Shown: positions 1 through 6,111 of the stretch, one piece after another
Layout: every line of letters begins with the position of its first letter
How positions within the stretch are numbered: the stretch's first letter is position 1
DNA from: Sphingobacterium sp. UBA6711
GTDB lineage: Bacteria; Bacteroidota; Bacteroidia; Sphingobacteriales; Sphingobacteriaceae
Direction: 5' to 3'
Length of the DNA stretch: 6,111 nucleotides
Assembly (NCBI GenBank): GCA_002454415.1
Contig: DKIT01000163.1
Location: 7,459-13,569 of the forward strand
Program-made: the position numbers and the translations under genes
The notes under the pieces: model-generated
What the model saw: the letters and a program-made list of their open reading frames with translations, nothing else
What the model was told of the DNA's origin: nothing
Databases searched by the model: none

Positions 1-1
1 T

Positions 2-1552
2 ACACCAACCTTACGGAAAGGAAAATATACGGAAAGTCGAAACAACAATTTTTCCTATCAAGGAAATTTTATGTTGACCTTTTATAAAACCTTTGCCCAG
101 AAACATCAATTAAATGCTAACTGGCGCAATACAATAGCTGAAAATAAAAACGACGCCTATACAACTGTAGCTGAAGGATTTCCCGCAGGAAACACGGGCA
201 ACCCGCGCTTTGCTTATAGTTATTTGCTCGACGGTGCTCCGGTAGCATCCAGTAGCACATATCGTACGGTCAATACAACACTAAGTGCCAATTATTCCTA
301 TGATAACCGCTACCTATTCGATGTTGTATACAGATTGGATGGCTCAACGGCTTATGGAAGTAACAAGCAATTCTCGCCCTATTATGCCGTCGGTTTAGGC
401 TGGAATATCCACAAAGAAGCATTCGCAAAAAAAATGCCCTGGATAAACTCTTTACGGCTAACTGGAAATGTGGGTATCACCGGTAATCAGAATTTCGCTA
501 ACATCAGCTCAATTTCATTATACAATTATACCAGTACAAATTACAACCAGTTCGGTCAGGGCGTAACACTTAATATGTTGGGGAATCCCAATCTAGAGCC
601 CCAAAAAACACAACAGATCAGTACCTCTTTAGATTTCAGCCTATTCAACAATCGTTTTACAGGTTATATCAATGCGTATAACAAGAAAACAGATCCTTTA
701 ATCGTTCCCGTAGACTTACCGTCCTCAACAGGGGTATTTTCATATCCTTATAACATTGGTAGCCTAACCTATAAAGGATTAGAGACAAAGCTGACCATGT
801 ATCCGATCTATAACCTTGAAAAAGGCATCACCTGGAATATTGGTCTTACTGCTGCAAGCTACAAAAGCCAATACGACGGATTTGGCGACATCCTGAGAAC
901 GCTCAACAAGCAGCAGGAAACATCCAAATCCTTAGTCAGATATATAGATGGAAATAGCGCTGAGGCCATTTGGGCTACCCAATCCCTGGGAATTGATCCA
1001 ACCACCGGAAAAGAAGTTTTCTTGACTAAAGATGGGCAATATACATTTGATTATAGCGCTGCTGATGTAGCCAATGTCGGTAATACAGCACCTAAGGTGG
1101 AGGGCGTAATTTCCACGAACCTTCGGATTAAAGGATTTACATTCGGACTGGGCCTACGCTATAGATTAGGTGGTGATATCTTCAATACAGCATTATTTGA
1201 CAAAGTGGAGAATATCAACTTTACCAACATTGTAAACAACCAGGACAAACGTGCCTTATACGACCGCTGGCAAAACCCAGGGGATATTGCGCAATTTAAA
1301 GCGATTTCCCAAACAGCAACGACACCGATATCATCACGATTTGTCCAATCGCTAAACACACTCAGTAGTGAAACCTTAAACATTGGCTATCTATTTGACA
1401 AAGGTCCTTGGCTGCAAAGTATGAGATTGAAGACATTGTCCGTCAACCTGATGGCAAATGACTTTCTATATTTCTCCACCGTCAGAAGAGAGCGTGGCAT
1501 ATCGTACCCTTATGCCAGAACATTTGCCTTCTCTTTCAGAGCATCATTTTAA
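2..1552 (+). CDS. SusC/RagA-type TonB-dependent outer-membrane transporter, C-terminal part (5' truncated by window edge)
   Basis: This is the C-terminal half of a SusC-type TonB-dependent transporter, an outer-membrane beta-barrel that imports a substrate handed over by its SusD partner using TonB energy. The frame is open from base 2 with no stop, giving 516 visible residues. The ATG at 71 is an internal methionine, because the 23 codons before it read as ordinary barrel sequence. Family full length is usually about 1000 residues, so the signal peptide, carboxypeptidase-like domain, TonB box, plug and early strands lie off-window. Visible SusC hallmarks are a YSYDNRYLFD...RLDGS block (around 290-350), an LRLTGNVGITGNQNF block (around 451-495), NPNLEP (584-601) followed by strand-turn-strand repeats, and a YNIGSLTYKGLE block (around 749-785). 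The protein ends in alternating aromatic residues and a final Phe (FAFSFRASF), the usual signal for barrel insertion. There is no cysteine in the visible part. The susD-like gene follows after 10 bases. The substrate cannot be read from this sequence. Confidence 0.96.
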   Translation, partial: TPTLRKGKYTESRNNNFSYQGNFMLTFYKTFAQKHQLNANWRNTIAENKNDAYTTVAEGFPAGNTGNPRFAYSYLLDGAPVASSSTYRTVNTTLSANYSYDNRYLFDVVYRLDGSTAYGSNKQFSPYYAVGLGWNIHKEAFAKKMPWINSLRLTGNVGITGNQNFANISSISLYNYTSTNYNQFGQGVTLNMLGNPNLEPQKTQQISTSLDFSLFNNRFTGYINAYNKKTDPLIVPVDLPSSTGVFSYPYNIGSLTYKGLETKLTMYPIYNLEKGITWNIGLTAASYKSQYDGFGDILRTLNKQQETSKSLVRYIDGNSAEAIWATQSLGIDPTTGKEVFLTKDGQYTFDYSAADVANVGNTAPKVEGVISTNLRIKGFTFGLGLRYRLGGDIFNTALFDKVENINFTNIVNNQDKRALYDRWQNPGDIAQFKAISQTATTPISSRFVQSLNTLSSETLNIGYLFDKGPWLQSMRLKTLSVNLMANDFLYFSTVRRERGISYPYARTFAFSFRASF

Positions 1553-1562
1553 TTATTGACTT

Positions 1563-2993
1563 ATGAAACGCACTATTAAAATACTCCTAATTCTGCTGAC
1601 AACTGTCTCTTTTTTCTCCTGTAAAAAATTCCTGGATGTTCAACCGGAAGACAAGGTCTCAGAATCTCAGTTATACAGTACCAAAAATGGTATCAGATCC
1701 GTGCTCAATGGAATCTATTTGGATCTCGCAGCAAACCAGTTATATGGAGATAATCTCACACTTTCTACCATCGAAATCCTCGGTCAGCGCTATAATATCA
1801 GTACTGAACATAACCAATATAAGACGTCAACTTACGCCTACAAAGATAAACCAACCGTCGACCGTATGGAAGATATCTGGTCGACCGCTTATGCGACGAT
1901 CCTAAATATTAATGTCTTCCTGGAAAATCTCGATAAATACAAAGGTGTTGTGGATCAATCCACAGAAAACGTTTATAGAGGCGAAGCAATCGCCATGCGC
2001 GCATTCCTGCATTTCGACCTATTACGCTTATATGGCCCTCGCTACTCAACTGTAGATTCTACAAAACAAAGTTTGCCCTATTATAGAAACACGAAAACCG
2101 AGGTAAATCCTTTGTTACCAGCCAATGTGTTTATGGACAATGTAATGGCTGATTTAAACCTTGCTGAAACTTTACTGCAAAACGACCCCATCATCACAAC
2201 AGGTGTGAACATTGCCCAACCAGAAGACTTAGTCGACTTTCTAAGCAATAACAGAAATTATCGGCTTAATTATTATGCGATAAAAGGTCTCAAAGCACGG
2301 GTTTACCTCTATCGTGGCGACAAAACCAATGCTTTAACCATGGCCAAAGAGGTGATCGCTGTAAGCGACAAGTTTCCTTGGACAACTTCTGCCAATGCTT
2401 TGGTTGAAAAGCAAAATCCCGATCGCATATTTTCGTCAGAAATGCTATTTGGCGTTATGAATTCCCAGCTATACAATCGTTACCTGAATTGGTTCGATCC
2501 ATCTCTTAGTGACAGGCAAATTTTAGCACCTACGCCAACTCGGCTAGCTACCGTTTACGAAAACAATGAAAACGATTACAGGTACAATCTAAACTGGCAG
2601 ATGCCCTCCAATGGCTCAAAGCCTTATAAAACGTTTCTTAAATATGCAGATGTAGTAGACAAGACCAAAACTTTTCGTTTCAGTATTCCCTTGCTCAAGA
2701 TAAGTGAAATTTATTACATCGCAGCCGAATGTGAACCCATTGCGGCTGATGGAATAACACGACTGAATATCGTACGTGCCAACAGAGGCTTATTACCACT
2801 AGCAGCGACGGCAAACATCTCGACTGAACTTCAAAAAGAGTATCAAAAGGACCTTTTCGGGGAGGGCCAGCTTTTTTATTATTACAAACGAAGGAACGTA
2901 ACCTCTGTAGCCAATGGCTCTTCGACAAGTGGTAACGAAACGATAAATTATAACGTTCCTCTTCCAGATTCTGAATCAATTTATAGACAATAA
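1563..2993 (+). CDS. SusD/RagB-type surface nutrient-binding lipoprotein
   Basis: This is a SusD-family lipoprotein, the helical lid that sits on the SusC barrel at the cell surface and captures substrate. The 476-residue product starts with a basic-hydrophobic signal peptide and a lipobox, FFSC, with Cys20 as the lipidated residue. It continues KKFLDVQPEDKV, the usual SusD N-terminal motif. The SusD-like N-terminal region includes WSTAYATILNINVFLENL and the strongly conserved GEAIAMRAFLHFDLLRLYGP (residues 140-159). The C-terminal SusD/RagB region has YYIAAEC (Cys390), LNIVRANRGL and GEGQLFYYYKRRN (433-445), and closes with a YNVPLPDSE motif, so the gene is complete. Its length is at the short end for the family, and the helix after Cys390 looks about three residues shorter than is common. 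The start is fixed by the signal peptide. It lies 10 bases after susC, with no clear Shine-Dalgarno sequence. Family assignment is very sure; the ligand is unknown. Confidence 0.96.
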   Translation: MKRTIKILLILLTTVSFFSCKKFLDVQPEDKVSESQLYSTKNGIRSVLNGIYLDLAANQLYGDNLTLSTIEILGQRYNISTEHNQYKTSTYAYKDKPTVDRMEDIWSTAYATILNINVFLENLDKYKGVVDQSTENVYRGEAIAMRAFLHFDLLRLYGPRYSTVDSTKQSLPYYRNTKTEVNPLLPANVFMDNVMADLNLAETLLQNDPIITTGVNIAQPEDLVDFLSNNRNYRLNYYAIKGLKARVYLYRGDKTNALTMAKEVIAVSDKFPWTTSANALVEKQNPDRIFSSEMLFGVMNSQLYNRYLNWFDPSLSDRQILAPTPTRLATVYENNENDYRYNLNWQMPSNGSKPYKTFLKYADVVDKTKTFRFSIPLLKISEIYYIAAECEPIAADGITRLNIVRANRGLLPLAATANISTELQKEYQKDLFGEGQLFYYYKRRNVTSVANGSSTSGNETINYNVPLPDSESIYRQ

Positions 2994-2994
2994 A

Positions 2995-3771
2995 ATGCTA
3001 CACATGAAAAATATATGCTACTTATTATTAGCTTTCGCAGCTATTACTTGTCTCATTTCATGTGAGAAAGAGCTTCACAAGTACGAAGGAAAGCCAACCC
3101 TTTATTTTAATGAAACAGCCCGGCCCCTCGCCTATTCCTCTGAGGTCCTTAAAGATTCTACCCTGATCTCATTCAGTCTGACTAAAGAGACGATAGTCGA
3201 TTCCCTTGTGCATATGGTCATTGCCACAATAGGAAACGCAGCAGATAGCGATCGACCGTATAAAATAGTCCCAAATGTATCATCTACTGCAATTGAGGGC
3301 AAACACTACGAAATCATCAACAAGGATTTTTCGATCAAAAAGAATCAACTTCGGGATACCATATGGCTCAGATTTATGAGAACTCCTGACATGAAAGATC
3401 AAAATTTCCTGCTCAGCTTTGACCTCCTCGAAAATGAAAACTTTTCGCTCGACATGCAGTATAAAATTACAAATCAGACTACCGGTCAAAAGTTAAATTT
3501 CATCAACTATAGATGGTTTATCAATGATATAATAAAAAAACCAACCCGGTGGTTCGACCCCTATCTCGGAACCTTTTCACGTACAAAGCTCAACTTAATG
3601 GTTGAAGTCCTGAATGTCGACCCGCAATATATGGATACCAATATCTCAATTGCTGAAACATTGGCCTATGGCAAATTTATGCAGCGGTACCTGAATGAAC
3701 AGAAGGCGGCTGGCAACCTTATCTTGGACGAAGACGGCCAACCAATGAGTATGGGAACTGCTGCGCAATAG
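2995..3771 (+). CDS. DUF4843-type lipoprotein of a SusC/SusD operon
   Basis: This is a lipoprotein that resembles the DUF4843 family, whose genes typically sit directly after susC/susD pairs; its molecular function is not established. A hydrophobic signal ends in the lipobox LISC, with Cys23 counted from the first ATG, followed by EKELHKYEG. The mature part is predicted mostly beta and has the blocks DRPYK (residues 86-90), STAIEGKHYEI (97-107) and LRFMRTPDMKD (125-135), which I recognise as typical of the family. A more polar C-terminal region includes NYRWFINDIIKKPTRWFDPYLGTFS. There are no cysteines after the lipid anchor. Two starts are possible: the ATG at 2995, one base after the susD stop, or the ATG at 3004, which gives MKNICYLLL and a 255-residue product. 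The second looks more like a lipoprotein signal and leaves a 10-base gap, as between susC and susD. It is probably a surface accessory protein of the transporter, which is inferred from position and lipidation only. Confidence 0.85.
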   Translation: MLHMKNICYLLLAFAAITCLISCEKELHKYEGKPTLYFNETARPLAYSSEVLKDSTLISFSLTKETIVDSLVHMVIATIGNAADSDRPYKIVPNVSSTAIEGKHYEIINKDFSIKKNQLRDTIWLRFMRTPDMKDQNFLLSFDLLENENFSLDMQYKITNQTTGQKLNFINYRWFINDIIKKPTRWFDPYLGTFSRTKLNLMVEVLNVDPQYMDTNISIAETLAYGKFMQRYLNEQKAAGNLILDEDGQPMSMGTAAQ

Positions 3772-3794
3772 CCTACAAACTTAAAACGAAAAAA

Positions 3795-5318
3795 ATGAAA
3801 AGAAATATCTCATATTCAATTATTAGCTTCTTGATGGCATGTATAATCTTGGGGGGCTGTAAAAAAGATCTTGGAAATTATAATTATTCTCAAATAAATG
3901 AATTGGATACGATCGCAGAACTACCCAACGAAGTCACTGCTCTTGTCGGTAAAGACCTTCAATTGACTCCCAAAATACAATTCACACAAGACAGCAAATT
4001 TGTTGAAGATAATTATCAGTATCAGTGGACTTATATCGGTTCCAACGGCCTCGGAGGTCAGGCGATATTCTCATTAAGTGAAGAAAAAGATCTGAATATC
4101 AAAATAAATCTTACTGCAGGAAGTTATCAAGCTTATTTTTCTGTCACAGAAAAACAGACAGGAATAAAATATACACGTCCATTCAAACTCAAAGTCGTCA
4201 ACGAAATCAATGAAGGTTGGATAATGATGAACGAAGCCAATGGAAAGGCCAGAGTAGATATGCTCGTATTAAATGCATCCAACACCTTTGATGTCTATAA
4301 CGACATTTTAGCTTATACGGGATCGGAGCTTACATTAACAGGCAAACCTGTCATGACCTATACATACGCAACAGGGTTACTGCTTGGACCAGACAAGATC
4401 AGTTATGGTTTATACTTGGGCACAGATAACGGTACAACAAAAGTGGATCCCAACACCTTCAAATGGACGAATACCATGGGGCTATCGTATGAAATGATTG
4501 GTGCAATTCCTTCCGGATTTTATGCCGACGTCATCCAACAAAGAGGCTCTGGAGCATCCTATTTAATAGGTGGCGGAAATGCCTACTTTTACGAACGGGG
4601 TCTCAATATATTTTACTCGGCTCCAATCAATTACATCGCAGCTGAGGAAAAAAGTTTTGAGGTAGCCCCCTTCATAGGTGGATGGCATAGGGACATCTCC
4701 AACCCTATTATATTGTATGATAAAACCAATCGAAGATTTGTGCGCCATGTATCTACTGCTTCAACTTGTACCACGCTTATCGATCCAGGAGAAGATCTCA
4801 AATTATTCAGCTTTAACACAGGCCTAGATATGCTCTATATGCGCTGGATGGCCTACAATGGGGGCGAGATCTTCTCCATCCTAAAAGAACCCAATGCCTC
4901 AAAAAAATACCTTGCAAGGTTCAACGCTGTCAGCACCGCACAGACTTACTACAGCGAAATCATTGGTACGGACATCGATAAAGCAGAACTCTTTGCCTTT
5001 AATCCCGAATTTGGATACCTATTTTACAGTGCTGGTGGTAAAATTTATGAATACGACATGACCTACAAAACTTCCAAACTAATGGTGGACCTAGGGAATA
5101 AAAAAGTCAGCTATCTAAATTTCTATGAATTCAAGAATACCACAAAATATACCAGCGGAAATAAACTCATGGTAGGCCTTTACGACCCAAACAAAGCCGA
5201 TGGTACAGAAGGCGCCCTAAACATATATGATGTCCCTGGTTTAAATGCAAATCTCGTGTTGGATAAATCCTATACTGGATTTGGCCGAATCAAAAGTTTG
5301 ACTTATCGCGAACGTTAA
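3795..5318 (+). CDS. PKD-like family surface lipoprotein
   Basis: This 507-residue lipoprotein looks like the PKD-like family found in Bacteroidota SusC/SusD operons, where it takes the place that SusE/SusF-like binding proteins have in glycan loci. The signal peptide ends in lipobox LGGC (Cys22), followed by KKDLGNYNYSQINEL, a typical start for the mature protein in this family. Residues about 23-138 form an immunoglobulin/PKD-like domain with the core motif YQYQWTYIG (from 74) and a final strand RPFKLKVVN. A GW pair at 141-142 opens a larger beta-rich part with repeated short strand motifs (LIGGGNAYFYERG, PIILYDKTNRRFV, GYLFYSAGGKIYEYD, LNIYDVPG), which suggests a propeller-like or repeated-sheet fold. 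Cys325 is the only cysteine after the anchor. The start is set by the signal peptide; an A-rich 23-base gap precedes it, without a Shine-Dalgarno sequence. The likely role is surface ligand binding or support of the SusCD complex. The ligand is unknown. Confidence 0.87.
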   Translation: MKRNISYSIISFLMACIILGGCKKDLGNYNYSQINELDTIAELPNEVTALVGKDLQLTPKIQFTQDSKFVEDNYQYQWTYIGSNGLGGQAIFSLSEEKDLNIKINLTAGSYQAYFSVTEKQTGIKYTRPFKLKVVNEINEGWIMMNEANGKARVDMLVLNASNTFDVYNDILAYTGSELTLTGKPVMTYTYATGLLLGPDKISYGLYLGTDNGTTKVDPNTFKWTNTMGLSYEMIGAIPSGFYADVIQQRGSGASYLIGGGNAYFYERGLNIFYSAPINYIAAEEKSFEVAPFIGGWHRDISNPIILYDKTNRRFVRHVSTASTCTTLIDPGEDLKLFSFNTGLDMLYMRWMAYNGGEIFSILKEPNASKKYLARFNAVSTAQTYYSEIIGTDIDKAELFAFNPEFGYLFYSAGGKIYEYDMTYKTSKLMVDLGNKKVSYLNFYEFKNTTKYTSGNKLMVGLYDPNKADGTEGALNIYDVPGLNANLVLDKSYTGFGRIKSLTYRER

Positions 5319-5341
5319 ACCCTAATCAGAACATCAATATT

Positions 5342-5349
5342 AAAGGAAA
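5342..5349 (+). promoter_or_regulatory. Weak Shine-Dalgarno-like site for the thioredoxin-fold gene
   Basis: AAAGGAAA lies 6 bases before the ATG at 5356, with its AAAGGA core 8 bases away. This is the only start in the window preceded by a recognisable purine-rich ribosome site. The other starts have A/T-rich leaders, as is common in Bacteroidota. It supports the choice of the start at 5356, although Shine-Dalgarno sites contribute little in this phylum. Confidence 0.45.
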
Positions 5350-5355
5350 CTAATT

Positions 5356-6111
5356 ATGAACAAACTTCAGCTATTTCTTTTATATCTTATACTATCCCCC
5401 ATTGCCCTGTTTGCACAGGGGGATAGTATAACCATAAAAGGACAACTTCAGGAAGGTATCGGTAATTCCGCCAATAAAATTACCCTATCCTTCACCGACA
5501 ATAGCAATAAAAAACAGGTTTTTTCCCAAAAAATTCAATCCGGAAAATTTGAATTCAAGGTGCCAAAACAGCCAAAAATAGTAGATGCCATTTTACGTAC
5601 AGCAGATCAAATGACCGCTACTAACCCGATGCAATCACCACTTAACTTATTCATTGGAGGAGATAATATCAGCATAGAATCCGATAATGAAGAGCTCCAA
5701 TTTGCTGATGTTAGTGGTGGAGAAGAAAATAATGCCTACACGATCTTACGCCAATCCACCGCAACATTTATTAAGCAAAAAAATACACTTTATACCCCAA
5801 TCCTAACCAACGAAGTCTCTTCGGAGTCGCCAGAAGGGAAAAGTATACTTCAACAAATCAGCCAGCTCGGTAAAAAAGAAAACCAGCTTCAAAAACAATT
5901 TATAAAAAGTCATCCCCATTTGTACAGCAGCTTATTTCTACTCTACAGAATGAGATCCAGCTATACGTCCTCAGATTATAAAAGCGCCTTTGATGAATTG
6001 TCCAACACGTACAAATCATCGAACATTGGACAAATGCTACAAGCTCGCATCGAAAAGGAATTAGTGACGGCAAAAGGTAAAACGGCGCCCCTTTTCGAAC
6101 GCCCTACTTCC
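5356..6111 (+). CDS. Exported DUF4369/TlpA-type thioredoxin-fold protein, N-terminal part (3' truncated by window edge)
   Basis: The frame is open from the ATG at 5356 to the last base, giving 252 residues without a stop. A type I signal peptide (MNKLQLFLLYLILSPIALFA, then QG) predicts cleavage after Ala20 and a soluble periplasmic product; there is no lipobox cysteine. Residues about 24-120 resemble DUF4369: a beta-rich segment with ITIKGQL, GKFEFKVP and PLNLFIGGDNISIES. A helical linker follows, with LQQISQLGKKENQLQKQFIKSHPHLYSSLFLLY, whose FIK-HP-SS pattern is common in this architecture. The last residues, GKTAPLFERPTS (241-252), match the first strand of an AhpC/TSA-type thioredoxin domain (usually G..AP.F). 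The CXXC motif should lie within roughly the next 40 residues, so I cannot say whether the protein is redox-active. The family is thought to act as periplasmic thiol-disulfide oxidoreductases. A weak ribosome site at 5342 supports the start. It follows the PKD-like gene after 37 bases, so it is probably in the same operon. Confidence 0.87.
   Translation, partial: MNKLQLFLLYLILSPIALFAQGDSITIKGQLQEGIGNSANKITLSFTDNSNKKQVFSQKIQSGKFEFKVPKQPKIVDAILRTADQMTATNPMQSPLNLFIGGDNISIESDNEELQFADVSGGEENNAYTILRQSTATFIKQKNTLYTPILTNEVSSESPEGKSILQQISQLGKKENQLQKQFIKSHPHLYSSLFLLYRMRSSYTSSDYKSAFDELSNTYKSSNIGQMLQARIEKELVTAKGKTAPLFERPTS
5387..5431. repeat. Perfect 14-bp inverted repeat within signal-peptide codons
   Basis: TTATACTATCCCCC (5387-5400) and GGGGGATAGTATAA (5418-5431) are exact reverse complements separated by 17 bases. 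The repeat starts 32 bases into the thioredoxin-fold gene and covers the end of its signal peptide and the cleavage site. A second, competing hairpin is possible inside it: CCCTGT (5405-5410) with ACAGGG (5415-5420) around a 4-base loop. That hairpin uses three of the five G residues of the large stem, so both cannot form fully at once. No T-run follows on either strand, so it does not look like an intrinsic terminator. Function is unknown: a translation or mRNA-stability element, a protein-binding dyad or chance are all possible. Confidence 0.8.

Noticed and set aside
71..73. ATG at 71 as the start of a complete 493-residue protein
   Set aside because: The same frame is open back to base 2 and reads as typical SusC barrel sequence. 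A 493-residue protein would lack the signal peptide and plug, so this is an internal methionine of a truncated gene.
1159..1383. Minus-strand open frame of 74 codons inside the susC-like gene
   Set aside because: It lies entirely within a confidently assigned gene on the other strand, and its product has no recognisable domain or supporting start context. The other minus-strand frames at 2695-2979, 3280-3489, 4563-4748 and 4631-4819 are rejected for the same reason.
1857..1885. 7-bp inverted repeat GTCGACC / GGTCGAC with a 15-base spacer inside the susD-like gene
   Set aside because: It is short, interrupted and lies wholly in conserved coding sequence (VDRMEDIWSTAY). It is expected by chance at this length and has no T-run or other regulatory context.
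1636..1905. Plus-strand open frame of 89 codons in a second frame of the susD-like gene
   Set aside because: It overlaps the conserved SusD N-terminal region, has no ribosome site, and shows no protein motif of its own.
5319..5355. Possible promoter or terminator in the 37-base gap before the thioredoxin-fold gene
   Set aside because: I found no Bacteroidota -7 box (TAnnTTTG) or -33 TTTG pair and no stem with a T-run. Only the weak ribosome site can be supported.
5509..5533. Alternating A6, T6 and A6 runs that form small inverted repeats in the DUF4369 region
   Set aside because: The runs arise from lysine, phenylalanine and glutamine codons in AT-rich coding DNA. The stems contain almost no G/C pairs, so a functional hairpin or terminator is not supported.

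Overview
This window looks like chromosomal DNA from a Bacteroidota bacterium, most likely a member of Sphingobacteriaceae such as Sphingobacterium or Pedobacter. The reasons are a SusC/SusD outer-membrane pair, serial lipoproteins with Bacteroidota-style lipoboxes, moderately AT-rich DNA, nearly absent Shine-Dalgarno sequences and tight gene packing. The genus is an inference from general character and was not tested by a search.

All five genes lie on the + strand and are separated by 1 to 37 bases, so they read as one operon that continues past both ends of the window. In order they are: the C-terminal half of a SusC/RagA-type TonB-dependent transporter (open at the left edge, ends 1552); a SusD/RagB-type substrate-binding lipoprotein (1563-2993); a DUF4843-type lipoprotein (2995 or 3004 to 3771); a PKD-like family lipoprotein (3795-5318); and the N-terminal part of an exported DUF4369/TlpA-type thioredoxin-fold protein (5356 to the right edge, where its redox domain is just beginning). 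No stretch longer than 37 bases lies outside a gene. I saw no RNA gene, insertion sequence, CRISPR array, promoter or terminator.

The likely working model is a surface nutrient-uptake complex. SusC forms the TonB-driven pore, SusD is its lid, and the DUF4843 and PKD-like lipoproteins are probable accessory binding proteins on the cell surface. The last gene acts in the periplasm. No glycoside hydrolase, polysaccharide lyase, sulfatase or Sus-type regulator is visible, so a glycan substrate cannot be assumed; the substrate is unknown.

The gene set is a recognisable Bacteroidota arrangement rather than an obviously new system. The least expected items are a perfect 14-bp inverted repeat inside the signal-peptide codons of the last gene, with a competing inner hairpin, and the absence of paired cysteines in the visible mature transport proteins despite the linked thioredoxin-fold gene.
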